A DNA stretch of 64,000 nt from JBGAHD01 sp044226395 (lineage in GTDB: Bacteria > Pseudomonadota > Gammaproteobacteria > Xanthomonadales > Ahniellaceae), in contig JBGAHD010000001.1 in NCBI GenBank assembly GCA_044226395.1, positions 868,001 through 932,000 of the forward strand, in the 5' to 3' direction. Of this stretch, positions 28,529-37,313 are shown in pieces. The notes below the pieces were generated by a model. That model was not told where the DNA came from, ran no database searches, and saw nothing but the letters and a program-made list of their open reading frames with translations. Each line of letters begins with the position of its first letter. Within the stretch, counting starts at the first letter, position 1. The position numbers and the translations under genes were made by a program.

Positions 28529-29539
28529 TCAACGTCTCAACTGAAATTTCTGCACGGCGCGATTGTGATCGGCCAGGGAATCGGTGAACTCATGACTGCC
28601 GTCGCCGCGCGCGACGAAGTACAGCGCCTTGCCCGGCTCGGGCCTCGCCGCGGCGCGAATCGCGGCCTTGCCCGGCAGCGCAATCGGGCCCGGCGGCAGA
28701 CCGTAGCGCGTGTAGGTGTTGTACGGCGTGTCGGTCTGCAAATGCTTGCGCGTGATATTGCCTTCGTACGCTTCGCCCAGACCATAGATCACGGTCGGAT
28801 CGGTCTGCAGTTTCATGCCGATGCGCAGCCGCCGGATGAACACGCCGGCAATGCGCGGACGCTCGGCGGCGCGGCCGGTTTCCTTCTCGACGATCGAAGC
28901 CAGTACCAGCAACTGGTCCTTGTCGCGCAGCGGCGTGTCGGCTTCGCGATCGCGCCACGCGCGCTCGAGCGCTTCATCCATCGCCAGATAAGCGCGCTTG
29001 AGCAAGGCCAGCTCGCTGAAGCCGCGCGTGTACGCGTACGTCTCGGGCAGGAAACGTCCCTCGGGCGGCACGCCGGGCGCGCCGATGCGGGTCATGATCA
29101 CGTCGTCCGACATCGCGGCGGTGTCGTGCGTCAACGCCTCGCCGCGCGCGAGTTCGACGCGCAGATCGCGAAACGTCCAGCCCTCGACGATGGTGAAACG
29201 ATGCTGCACCACCAGGCCGCGCGCCATGCGATCGAGCAAGGTGCGCGGCGTCAGGCCGTAACTCAATTCGTATTCGCCCGCGTGCAGGCCTTCGGCGACG
29301 CGCATCTCCCACGCGAGCGCGCGCCAGTACAAGGTCGGCGCGCGCGTCAGACCGCGCGAACGCAGTTGCGAGACGATGCGATTGAACGGCGTGCCCAGCG
29401 GCACGTCGATGATGCGCTCGGTCCTGCCGATCGCCAGCGGTGCTTCGGCGAAGCGCTGATAGTCCTGATACACGAACCAGCCCGCCACGCCGGCGGCGAT
29501 GACGAGCAGGAGCAGCAGGCGCTTGAACCAGCGCATCAT
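28529..29539 (-). CDS. mltG: endolytic murein transglycosylase MltG
   Basis: MltG cleaves nascent glycan strands in the periplasm and may release or terminate them. The product is 336 residues: a single N-terminal membrane helix (about residues 7-23), a LysM-like region (RTERIIDVPLGTPFNRIVSQL), and the YceG catalytic domain with Glu218 in LASIVEKETG. The C-terminal TPYNTYTRYGLPPGPIALPG segment is complete. It lies 153 bases downstream of pabC; that gap shows no clear signal. ATG 29539 and the next codon, also ATG, are both possible starts. Confidence 0.95.
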   Translation of the reverse strand: MMRWFKRLLLLLVIAAGVAGWFVYQDYQRFAEAPLAIGRTERIIDVPLGTPFNRIVSQLRSRGLTRAPTLYWRALAWEMRVAEGLHAGEYELSYGLTPRTLLDRMARGLVVQHRFTIVEGWTFRDLRVELARGEALTHDTAAMSDDVIMTRIGAPGVPPEGRFLPETYAYTRGFSELALLKRAYLAMDEALERAWRDREADTPLRDKDQLLVLASIVEKETGRAAERPRIAGVFIRRLRIGMKLQTDPTVIYGLGEAYEGNITRKHLQTDTPYNTYTRYGLPPGPIALPGKAAIRAAARPEPGKALYFVARGDGSHEFTDSLADHNRAVQKFQLRR

Positions 29540-29692
29540 GCCGCGCGAACTCCACGCGCGATGCGCGCGTCGCGCGTGTCGACATCTGCCGGCCGCATCG
29601 GCCCGTCGCCGCGAATGCTGATCAAGCGGGATGCCTCGTTCAAAACCGGCGGCTAGTGTGCCTGACCGGACCGGCGCCAGACCAGCACGCCG

Positions 29693-30541
29693 TCACAGGG
29701 CGCCGATCCAGTCCTCGGCGCCGGCCGGCACGAAGCCCAGACCGGCCAGATGACGCGCGGCTTCGCGCGCGGCGGGACCGACGGCGAAGGCGCGCTCGCC
29801 CACGCGCGCCACCGGCACGACGCCACGCACGGCATTGCTGAGAAACACTTCATCGGCGCGCATCAGTTCGTCCGCCATGAGCGCGCGCTCGACCACGGTC
29901 GTCGACCACCAGCGCCGGCGCAACAAGGCCTCGCGGCACACGCCCGCCACGCCAGCGCGCGTCAGCGCGGGCGTGACCCAGCTGTCGCCGAAGCGCGCGA
30001 AGACATTGGCCGAAGTCGCGCAGATCACCTGATCGTCGGCATCGCGCAATAGACCTTCGTGGATGTCGGCATCGTGCCATTCCGAACGCGCCATCACTTG
30101 CTCGAGTCGATTGAGATGCTTCAGCCCCGCGAGCGCGGGTTGCTGCGCCAAGCGCCAATCGCACCAGCGCACGACCACGCCTTGCGCGTAGGCTTGCGCG
30201 GGCAAGGGCGACAAGACGTGACGCGAGACGATGCGCCGCGCCGGCGCATCAGCAATGCCCGCATAACCGCGACCGCCCGCCGCGCGCGTGAGGATGATCT
30301 TGATCACCGCGTCGCCCGCGCCGGCCAGCCGCGCGACCTCGCGCGCGAGCACGCCGAAATCCGGCTCGGCCAAGCGCAGCCGACGCGCGCCGGCGCGCAA
30401 ACGTTCCTGATGATAGGCCCACAGCGCGACCTGGCCGCCACGCGCGAGCAAGGTCTCGAACAGACCATCGCCGTAGTGCAGGCCGCGATCATCCAGCGGC
30501 ACTTGCTCGGCGATCACGCCATCGACCAGGGCCTCGTTCAT
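29693..30541 (-). CDS. pabC: aminodeoxychorismate lyase (PLP fold type IV)
   Basis: PabC eliminates pyruvate from 4-amino-4-deoxychorismate to give p-aminobenzoate for folate. The product is 282 residues of the branched-chain aminotransferase fold. It shows RGLHYGDGLFETLLARGG near residue 19, the PLP Lys in LAGLKHLNRLEQVMA, and FLSNAVRGVVPVARV near the C-terminus. ATG 30541 overlaps the pabB stop as ATGA; the much longer open frame through pabB is rejected. The pair pabB-pabC gives the function more weight than the fold alone. Confidence 0.93.
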   Translation of the reverse strand: MNEALVDGVIAEQVPLDDRGLHYGDGLFETLLARGGQVALWAYHQERLRAGARRLRLAEPDFGVLAREVARLAGAGDAVIKIILTRAAGGRGYAGIADAPARRIVSRHVLSPLPAQAYAQGVVVRWCDWRLAQQPALAGLKHLNRLEQVMARSEWHDADIHEGLLRDADDQVICATSANVFARFGDSWVTPALTRAGVAGVCREALLRRRWWSTTVVERALMADELMRADEVFLSNAVRGVVPVARVGERAFAVGPAAREAARHLAGLGFVPAGAEDWIGAL

Positions 30542-31887
30542 GCGTCGTCCCGCAGCGCGCGCAACATGCCGCGCGCCTTGGCGCGGGTCTCCTCGAGCTC
30601 GCGGCCCGAGATCGAATCCGCCACGATGCCGCCGCCGGCGCGCACGCGCGCCACGTCGCCGCGCAGCCAGATCGTGCGGATGAGAATGTTCAAATCCAAA
30701 TCGCCATCGCGATTGAGATAGCCCATCGCGCCGGTGTAAGGCCCGCGGCCTTCGCCTTCGAGCTCGGCAATGATTTCCATGCAACGCACCTTAGGGCAGC
30801 CGGTGATGGTGCCGCCGGGAAACACGGCGCGGATCACGGCGCCGGGCGTGGCGTCCTCGCGCAGGCGCCCGCGCACGTTGGAGACGATGTGATGCACGTG
30901 CGCGTAAGTCTCCACGCTCATCAGTTCGTTCACTTCGACGCTGCCGGCGTGACACACGCGACCCAAGTCATTGCGCTCGAGATCGATCAGCATGATGTGC
31001 TCGGCGCGCTCCTTCGGATGACCGATGAGTTCGCGCACGCGCGCCGCGTCGTCGCTGGCGCCCTGCCCACGCGGCCGCGTGCCGGCGATCGGTCGCGTCT
31101 CGACGCGATCGCCGTGGATCGCGACCAGGCGTTCGGGCGAGGAACTGAGCACCGCCGAGTCACCATCGACGAACAAACCCGCGAACGGCGCGGGATTGGC
31201 GCGACGCAAGCGGTCGTACATGGCGAAAGGATCGGGCGCGGTGTCAAAGCGCGCCGTCCACGCGCGCGACAGATTGACTTGAAAGACATCGCCCGCGCGC
31301 AGGTAGTCGTGCACGCGACGCATGCCTTCGGCGAAGCGTTCGGGGTCTTCTTCCTCGATGCGCGCGTCCGGCATCGCGTCAAGATCGCGCGCGCCCGCCG
31401 GCACCAGATCCGCGCGCAGCGTATCGAGCCAATGACGATGATCGGGTTCCGCCACCAGGATCGTGGCATCGCGCCGGCGGTCGTAGATCGCCGCGGCCGG
31501 CGCGCGCAACGCGATCGCGCGCGGCATCGGCGCCGGTGGCGGCGGCAGACGCAGGCGCGGCTCGCACTCGGCCGCCAGTTCGTAGCTCAGCAAGAGCACC
31601 CAGCCGCCGCGAAAGGGCAGATCGCGCGCCAGTTCCTCATCGCGCGGCAAACGCGCGGCGCGCCAGGCGGCATCGAGGCGATCGAGAAAATGCGAGGACA
31701 CGGCGCCCGCCGTCGCTTGCGCGGGCGCCTCGATGCGCTCGCCCTCGTGCGCGAACAGCACGTCGAAACGCGCCGACTCGTGCCCCGAGGCCTGGCTTTC
31801 GAGCAAACACGGATAGCGCTCGCGATGCTTCGCGGCCGTGGCCGCGAAGTCGAATCGTCCGGGCAGCGCGCGCGCGATCAGTCCCAT
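30538..31887 (-). CDS. pabB: aminodeoxychorismate synthase component I (chorismate-binding)
   Basis: A 449-residue chorismate-utilising enzyme of the TrpE/PabB family. The C-terminal domain is complete: GDVFQVNLSRAW, FPGGTITGCPKVRCMEI, and GGGIVADSISGRELEET. Two features look TrpE-like: the N-terminal PCLLESQASG matches the LLES site that binds tryptophan in TrpE, and the loop before GTRPR reads RPIAGTRPR, where E. coli PabB has Lys (PIKGT). Context with pabC and no trpG argues for p-aminobenzoate synthesis. An anthranilate-like activity cannot be excluded from sequence. Confidence 0.88.
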   Translation of the reverse strand: MGLIARALPGRFDFAATAAKHRERYPCLLESQASGHESARFDVLFAHEGERIEAPAQATAGAVSSHFLDRLDAAWRAARLPRDEELARDLPFRGGWVLLLSYELAAECEPRLRLPPPPAPMPRAIALRAPAAAIYDRRRDATILVAEPDHRHWLDTLRADLVPAGARDLDAMPDARIEEEDPERFAEGMRRVHDYLRAGDVFQVNLSRAWTARFDTAPDPFAMYDRLRRANPAPFAGLFVDGDSAVLSSSPERLVAIHGDRVETRPIAGTRPRGQGASDDAARVRELIGHPKERAEHIMLIDLERNDLGRVCHAGSVEVNELMSVETYAHVHHIVSNVRGRLREDATPGAVIRAVFPGGTITGCPKVRCMEIIAELEGEGRGPYTGAMGYLNRDGDLDLNILIRTIWLRGDVARVRAGGGIVADSISGRELEETRAKARGMLRALRDDA

Positions 31888-31906
31888 CGGGCGCGCTCCC
31901 GCCGCC

Positions 31907-33142
31907 TCACACGCGCGTGAACAACAACGAACCGTTGGTGCCGCCGAAACCGAAGGAGTTCGAGATCACCGCGTTCATGCGCGCCTGACGCGCGACCTTG
32001 GGCACGTAGTCGAGATCGCAGCCCTCGCCCACTTCGTCGAGGTTGATCGTCGGCGGCACCACGCCGTGATGCAAGGCGAGCACGCTGAAGATCGCCTCGA
32101 CGCCACCGGCCGCGCCGAGCAAATGCCCGGTGACCGACTTGGTCGAACTCACCATCAACTTATCGGCGTGCGCGCCGAAGGCCGTGCGGATCGCGCGCGT
32201 CTCGGCGACATCGCCCAGCGGCGTCGACGTCGCATGCGCGTTGATGTAGCCAATCGCCGACGCATCGAGCGCGGCATCGCGCAACGCGTTGCGCATGGCC
32301 GCGGCGGCGCCGGCGCCATCGTCGGGCGGCGCGGTCATGTGATAGGCGTCATCGGACATGCCGAAGCCCGAGACTTCGCAATAAATGCGCGCGCCGCGGC
32401 GACGCGCGTGCTCGTATTCCTCCAGCACCAGCACGCCGGCGCCATCGGAGAGCACGAAGCCATCGCGATCCTTGTCCCAAGGCCGGCTCGCGCGCGGGCC
32501 GTCGTTGGAACCGGTCAACGCGCGCGCGGCGATGAAACCGCCGATCGCGGTCGGCGTGGTCGAGCATTCGGCGCCACCGGCGACCATCACGTCGGCGTCG
32601 CCGTACTGAATCATGCGCATGGCCAAGCCAATGTTGTGCGTGCCCGTGGTGCACGCCGACACGGCCGACAGATTCGGACCCTTGAGCCCCAACATGATCG
32701 CCAGATTGCCCGGCAGCATGTTGATGATCGTGCTCGGCACGAAGAACGGCGAAATGCGCCGCGGGCCCGAGGTCAAGAACGTTTCGGTGGTCTTCTCGAT
32801 GCCACCGATGCCGCCGATGCCCGCGCCCATCGCCGCGCCAATGCGCTCGGCATTGTCGGCGGTGATCTCGATACCGGAATCCTTGACCGCTTCCACGCTG
32901 GCCGCGAGGCCGTAGTGGATGAACGGATCCATCTTCTTGACGTCCTTGGCCGGAATGTACGCGGTCGGATCGAAATCGCGCACTTCGCCGGCGATGCGCG
33001 TGGAAAACGCGGTGGCGTCGAACCGGGTGATCGGGCCGATACCGCTGTTTCCTTCCACCACGTTCTTCCAACTCGTGGCGATGTCGTTGCCGACCGGCGA
33101 GACGATGCCCAGGCCAGTCACTACCACGCGACGTTTTGTCAT
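31907..33142 (-). CDS. fabF: 3-oxoacyl-[ACP] synthase II (KAS II)
   Basis: Condenses malonyl-ACP with medium and long acyl-ACP in fatty acid elongation. The product is 411 residues. The Cys-His-His triad is seen in SAVSACTTGTHN, NAHATSTPLGD and SVTGHLLGAAG, and the C-terminus has NSFGFGGTNGSLLF. It follows acpP, with a hairpin between them. Length and motifs are standard. Confidence 0.97.
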   Translation of the reverse strand: MTKRRVVVTGLGIVSPVGNDIATSWKNVVEGNSGIGPITRFDATAFSTRIAGEVRDFDPTAYIPAKDVKKMDPFIHYGLAASVEAVKDSGIEITADNAERIGAAMGAGIGGIGGIEKTTETFLTSGPRRISPFFVPSTIINMLPGNLAIMLGLKGPNLSAVSACTTGTHNIGLAMRMIQYGDADVMVAGGAECSTTPTAIGGFIAARALTGSNDGPRASRPWDKDRDGFVLSDGAGVLVLEEYEHARRRGARIYCEVSGFGMSDDAYHMTAPPDDGAGAAAAMRNALRDAALDASAIGYINAHATSTPLGDVAETRAIRTAFGAHADKLMVSSTKSVTGHLLGAAGGVEAIFSVLALHHGVVPPTINLDEVGEGCDLDYVPKVARQARMNAVISNSFGFGGTNGSLLFTRV

Positions 33143-33196
33143 GCTCGTTTCTCCCGCATCGGAACGAGTGTCTCAAACCGATGTTTCAGGGCGCCT

Positions 33197-33226
33197 AAAA
33201 CGAGAACTGCGCCAACGAGGGCGCAG
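33197..33226 (-). terminator. hairpin with T-rich tail between acpP and fabF
   Basis: On the minus strand CTGCGCC and GGCGCAG pair around a 6-base loop and are followed by TTCTCGTTTT. It lies 28 bases past the acpP stop. It may partly terminate transcription so that acpP is made in excess over fabF. The fabF ribosome-binding region lies beyond. Confidence 0.55.
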
Positions 33227-33253
33227 CTCCGGGAAACCAGATGTGGCGGCGAA

Positions 33254-33493
33254 TCAGGCGCTGACGTGCGCCTTGATGTAATCGATCGCGCCTTGCACGG
33301 TGGTGATCTTCTCGGCTTCCTCGTCGGGAATCTCGCACTCGAATTCTTCCTCGAGCGCCATCACCAATTCGACGGTGTCGAGCGAGTCCGCGCCCAGATC
33401 ATCGACGAACGAAGCGCTGGTGGTGACTTCGTCTTCTTTGACGCCCAATTGTTCGACGACGATCTTCTTGACGCGTTCTTCGATACTGCTCAT
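33254..33493 (-). CDS. acpP: acyl carrier protein
   Basis: Carries growing acyl chains on 4'-phosphopantetheine. The product is 79 residues, strongly acidic. The attachment Ser is Ser37 in DDLGADSLDTVELVMALEE. It begins MSSIEERVKKIVVEQLG at ATG 33493. A much longer in-frame extension upstream crosses into fabG and is rejected. It lies 85 bases after fabG in the fabH-D-G-acpP-fabF order. Confidence 0.98.
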   Translation of the reverse strand: MSSIEERVKKIVVEQLGVKEDEVTTSASFVDDLGADSLDTVELVMALEEEFECEIPDEEAEKITTVQGAIDYIKAHVSA

Positions 33494-33578
33494 TGGTGTT
33501 CTACCTCCCGAGAGTGAGCGGGCGCGAATTGTACGTGAAGCCCGAGCCCTGTCCAATCGGCCTCGTTTCAAACGCCCG

Positions 33579-34322
33579 TCAGGGCATATAGAGGCCACCG
33601 TTGACATGCAATGTCTCGCCGGTGATGTAGGCGGCGCCCGGCGACGCCAGGAAAGCCACGGCCGCGGCGATGTCCGCCGGCGCGCCAAGTCGGCCAAGTG
33701 CCGTATCCGTCAGCATTTTCTGGCGCGCGGCCTCGGGCAGATCACGGGTCATGTCGGTTTCGATGAAGCCCGGCGCCACCACGTTGACGGTGATGTTGCG
33801 ACTGCCGATCTCACGCGCCAGCGATTTCGAAAAGGCGATGATGCCGGCCTTGGCGGCGGCGTAATTGGCCTGACCGGCATTGCCGGTGACGCCGATCACC
33901 GAGGCGATATTGATGATGCGACCACGGCGCGCCTTCATCATGCCGCGCATCACCGCCTTGCACGTGCGGTACACGGAGGTGAGGTTGGTGTCGAGAATCG
34001 CCTGCCAGTCCTCGTCCTTCATGCGCATCAGCAATTGATCGCGCGTGATGCCGGCGTTGTTGACCAGGATCGACAGCGCGCCGAAGTCCTTATTGATCGC
34101 CTCGATCAAGGCCTCGACCGCGGCGCCGTCGGTGACGTTGAGCACGCGGCCCGCGCCGCCCGAATGCGACAGACGCTCGTGGATGGCGGCGGCGCCCGAC
34201 TCGGTCGTGGCGGTGCCGATCACGCGCGCGCCCAGGCGCGCGAGTTCGTCGGCGATGGCGGCGCCGATGCCTCGGCTGGCGCCAGTGACCAGGGCGATGT
34301 CGCCGGAAAGGGGCAGGTTCAT
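33579..34322 (-). CDS. fabG: 3-oxoacyl-[ACP] reductase
   Basis: NADPH-dependent reduction of 3-oxoacyl-ACP. The product is 247 residues of the SDR fold: VTGASRGIGAAIADEL, NNAGITRDQLLMRM, the Ser in NIASVIGVTGN, and Tyr/Lys in YAAAKAGIIAF. The MRMKDEDW segment after the NNAG motif is typical of FabG. It is between fabD (55 bases) and acpP. Confidence 0.97.
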   Translation of the reverse strand: MNLPLSGDIALVTGASRGIGAAIADELARLGARVIGTATTESGAAAIHERLSHSGGAGRVLNVTDGAAVEALIEAINKDFGALSILVNNAGITRDQLLMRMKDEDWQAILDTNLTSVYRTCKAVMRGMMKARRGRIINIASVIGVTGNAGQANYAAAKAGIIAFSKSLAREIGSRNITVNVVAPGFIETDMTRDLPEAARQKMLTDTALGRLGAPADIAAAVAFLASPGAAYITGETLHVNGGLYMP

Positions 34323-34377
34323 GCGCGGCGGTTCCTTGTGCGTGGGGCGATGATCGTTCTGTTCGAGCGACGCGGTA

Positions 34378-35319
34378 TCAGGCCGCGCGCCATTCGGCGA
34401 GCGCGGCGTCGAAATCGGCGACCGTGCCCAGCGCGCGCGATTCCAGCGACTTGTCGATGCGCTTGATCAGGCCCGCGAGCACCTTGCCCGGTCCGCATTC
34501 GGCCACGCGGGTGACGCCACGCGCGGCCAGCGCCTGCACGCATTCGGTCCAGCGCACGGGTTGATACAGCTGACGCACCAGCGCGTCCTGAATCGCGGCG
34601 ATATCGGCGTGCGCGGCGGCGTCGGCGTTCTGAATCACCGGCAGCGTCGGCAGGCGCCAACTCAGCGCGCGGATGCGTTCGCCGAGCGTTTGCGCGGCCT
34701 CGCGCATCAAGGCGCAATGCGAGGGCACGGACACGGCGAGCTTCATCGCCTTGCGCACGCCTTTCTCGGCCAGCAGCGCGATGGCGCGATCGACCGCCGC
34801 GGCGTGACCGGCGATGACGGTTTGACCGGGACTGTTGAAATTGGCCGGTTGCACCACCTCGCCAAGTGCTGCGGCGGCGCAGACCTCGGCGATCAACGCG
34901 TCCTCGCTGCCCAGCACCGCGGCCATGGCGCCGGTGCCCGCGGGCACGGCAGCCTGCATCAAACGACCGCGTTCGCGCACCAGCGCGGCGGCATCGGCGA
35001 GCGCGATCGCGTCGGCGCAGACCAGGGCCGAGTATTCGCCCAGGCTGTGACCGGCAAGCGCGGTCGGCATCGCGCCGCCGGCTTCGCGCCAGGCGCGCCA
35101 CGCGGCGACGCTGGCGGCGAGCAGCGCGGGCTGCGTGATTTCGGTGCGATTGAGTTCGGTGTCGGGGCCTTGCTGGGCCAGCGCCCACAGATCGAGGCCG
35201 GCGCCTTGCGAGGCCTCATCGAAGGTCGCGCGCACGATGGCGCGCGCGCCGGCGAGTTCGCCGAGCATGCCCACGCTTTGCGAGCCCTGACCGGGAAAGA
35301 CGAATGCCAGTGACGACAT
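34378..35319 (-). CDS. fabD: malonyl-CoA:ACP transacylase
   Basis: Transfers malonyl from CoA to ACP. The product is 313 residues from ATG 35319, which has GAGGG about 7 bases upstream; the longer frame begins with a TTG. Motifs: FVFPGQGSQSVGM, the nucleophile Ser in LAGHSLGEYSALV, the His in VPSHCALM and the oxyanion Gln in the first motif. It follows fabH by 69 bases. Confidence 0.97.
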   Translation of the reverse strand: MSSLAFVFPGQGSQSVGMLGELAGARAIVRATFDEASQGAGLDLWALAQQGPDTELNRTEITQPALLAASVAAWRAWREAGGAMPTALAGHSLGEYSALVCADAIALADAAALVRERGRLMQAAVPAGTGAMAAVLGSEDALIAEVCAAAALGEVVQPANFNSPGQTVIAGHAAAVDRAIALLAEKGVRKAMKLAVSVPSHCALMREAAQTLGERIRALSWRLPTLPVIQNADAAAHADIAAIQDALVRQLYQPVRWTECVQALAARGVTRVAECGPGKVLAGLIKRIDKSLESRALGTVADFDAALAEWRAA

Positions 35320-35388
35320 GGAAACCCTCAACTGAAGATCGAATCCGTGGCGATCGGCGCGCGACCGCGAGTCGCGCGCCGCGCGGGC

Positions 35389-36357
35389 TCAGTAACGCAG
35401 CAGCGCCGAGCCCCACGTGAAGCCACCGCCAAACGCCTCGAGCAACAACATCTCGCCGCGCTTGACCTTGCCCGAGCGCACGGCGAAATCCAGCGCCAGC
35501 GGCACCGAGGCGGCCGAGGTATTGCCGTGCTTGTCGACGGTGACGATCACGCGCTCCATCGGCATTTCCAGGCGCTTGGCCGTGGCGGTGATGATGCGCA
35601 GATTGGCCTGATGCGGAATCAGCCAATCGATGTCGGATTTGGCCAGGCCATTGGCGGCGAGCGTTTCCTCGACCACGGCATCAAGCGTCTTGACCGCGAC
35701 CTTGAACACGTCGCTGCCGGCCATCAGCACGCGCACGCCGTGATTGGGCTCGTCCTTGAAACCGACCGAGACGCCGACCGGGTTGTACAGCAGTTCCTTG
35801 TGGCCGCCATCGGCATGCAGATGCGTCGACAGGATGCCGGTCTCGGCATCGGCCTTGAGCACCACGGCGCCGGCGCCATCGCCGAACAGCACGCAGGTCG
35901 AGCGATCGCTCCAGTCGAGCATGCGCGAGAGCGTCTCGGCGCCGACCACCAGCGCGCACTTGGCCGCGCCGGAACGAATGAACTTATCGGCCACGCCCAG
36001 CGCGTACAAAAAGCCCGAGCAGGCGGCGTTGACGTCGAAGGCCGGACAACCGTTGGCGCCCAGGCGATGCTGGAGCAGACAGGCGGTCGAGGGAAAAATG
36101 ATGTCGGGCGTGGTCGTGCCCACGACCAGCAGGTCGATTTCGCTGGCGTTGACGCCGGCGGCCTCGAGCGCGCGACGCGCGGCGCCTTCGGCGAGATCAC
36201 ACGTGGTCTGGCCTTCGGCCGCGATGTGGCGCTGGCGAATGCCGGTGCGCGAGGCGATCCATTCGTCGCTGGTGTCGACCAACTTTTCCAGGTCGGCGTT
36301 GGTGACGATCTTCTCGGGCAGGAAGCTGCCCGTCCCGGCGATGCGTGAGTAGATCAA
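35389..36357 (-). CDS. fabH: 3-oxoacyl-[ACP] synthase III (KAS III), TTG start
   Basis: Starts fatty acid synthesis by condensing acetyl-CoA with malonyl-ACP. The product is 322 residues. The Cys-His-Asn triad is in NAACSGFLYAL, IPHQANLRI and DKHGNTSAAS. The family start IYSRIAGTGSFLPE follows directly after TTG at 36357, which has GGGGAG 6 bases upstream. The only upstream ATG (36402) lies in the loop of the rpmF terminator hairpin and is rejected. It is preceded by rpmF; no plsX lies between. Confidence 0.95.
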   Translation of the reverse strand: MIYSRIAGTGSFLPEKIVTNADLEKLVDTSDEWIASRTGIRQRHIAAEGQTTCDLAEGAARRALEAAGVNASEIDLLVVGTTTPDIIFPSTACLLQHRLGANGCPAFDVNAACSGFLYALGVADKFIRSGAAKCALVVGAETLSRMLDWSDRSTCVLFGDGAGAVVLKADAETGILSTHLHADGGHKELLYNPVGVSVGFKDEPNHGVRVLMAGSDVFKVAVKTLDAVVEETLAANGLAKSDIDWLIPHQANLRIITATAKRLEMPMERVIVTVDKHGNTSAASVPLALDFAVRSGKVKRGEMLLLEAFGGGFTWGSALLRY

Positions 36358-36384
36358 GTTCGCTCCCCTGGACCGCGAAAAAGC

Positions 36385-36417
36385 AAAACGCGCGGGAGCC
36401 ATCTCGGGTCCCGCGCG
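36385..36417 (-). terminator. terminator-like hairpin between rpmF and fabH
   Basis: On the minus strand CGCGCGGGA pairs with TCCCGCGCG (9 bp, 11-base loop), followed by TTTT at 36385-36388. It starts 46 bases after the rpmF stop and ends 28 bases before the fabH TTG. It could terminate or attenuate read-through from yceD-rpmF into the fab genes. Confidence 0.7.
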
Positions 36418-36462
36418 ATCGGTGAAGCTTGAAGCCGGACGCGCGCGGATGCGCGCGGCGGA

Positions 36463-36663
36463 TCAATCCTCGTCGCTGTCGCGGACCTTGGTCTTGGTCG
36501 CCACGACCTGACGGCCGCGATAGAAGCCGTCCTTGGTGATGTGGTGACGGCGATGGGTTTCGCCCGTGGTCTTGTCGACCGCCAGCGTCGTGGTGGTCAG
36601 CGCGTCATGCGAGCGGCGCATGCCGCGGCGCGAGGGGGTCTTGCGACTTTTCTGGACAGCCAT
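36463..36663 (-). CDS. rpmF: 50S ribosomal protein L32
   Basis: Small basic ribosomal protein, 66 residues. The family start MAVQKSRKTPSRRGMRRSHD is followed by a central basic stretch THRRHHITKDGFYRGRQVV. The C-terminus is short and acidic (RDSDED). It follows yceD by 21 bases, the usual order. The cysteines of some zinc-binding L32 forms are absent, as in most proteobacteria. Confidence 0.97.
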   Translation of the reverse strand: MAVQKSRKTPSRRGMRRSHDALTTTTLAVDKTTGETHRRHHITKDGFYRGRQVVATKTKVRDSDED

Positions 36664-36684
36664 TGCGAAATCTCCGACTTCGAT

Positions 36685-37209
36685 TCAGTTTTTCTTGAGC
36701 CGCGCCAGCGCCGCGAACGTATTCGGGCGCGAGGGCTCGGCCTCGTCGGGCGCGGACGGGTCTTCCGCGCGCCATTGCATTACACCCTCGCCATCGGCGA
36801 CGGGCGACAGCGGTACCACGGGCACCGCCAGGATCAATTCGTCCTCGATCACGTCGGCGGGGCGAACCTCGCCGTTGTCCACGAGCAAGGCCTCGTAACC
36901 AGGCGGCAACGCCGCCTCGTCGGCCTCCGACACGATCAAACCCAGGCGCTGAGCGATCTTCACCGGCAACTCGAAACGGTCGAGCGTGCGCTGACAGGTC
37001 AGCGGCAACGCCGTTTCCGCGCGCAATTCGATGAAGGCGACGCCCAACTCGTCCCGCCCGAACTCGAGCTCGAAACGCACGACGCCAGCGTCGTCCGCCA
37101 GGCTACTGGCCAGACGGGACATGGCGGAGAGTGGTATCGACCCCTGGAAGCAACGTCGCGAAGACACCGCCCGCCAGGCGTCCACTACCTCGGGCAGATC
37201 GGCGGACAT
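36685..37209 (-). CDS. yceD: YceD family protein (DUF177), 23S rRNA accumulation protein
   Basis: YceD proteins support 23S rRNA accumulation and are nearly always encoded before rpmF. The product is 174 residues from ATG 37209 (MSADLPEVVDAW); a GTG eight codons upstream is possible. The family motif region LPLTCQRTLDRFELPV and VDNGEVRPADVIEDELILAVP are present, and the C-terminal end NTFAALARLK is characteristic. The long linker before it is acidic. Spacing to rpmF is 21 bases. Confidence 0.92.
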   Translation of the reverse strand: MSADLPEVVDAWRAVSSRRCFQGSIPLSAMSRLASSLADDAGVVRFELEFGRDELGVAFIELRAETALPLTCQRTLDRFELPVKIAQRLGLIVSEADEAALPPGYEALLVDNGEVRPADVIEDELILAVPVVPLSPVADGEGVMQWRAEDPSAPDEAEPSRPNTFAALARLKKN

Positions 37210-37313
37210 GGGCGCGCGATGGTAGGCGCCCACCCCCCGAGTGTCAACCGCGCATTTGCCGCCAGCGCCGCCTTGTCGCAGTATGTCCGTCCATCGAGGG
37301 GTCTGGAAACGCC

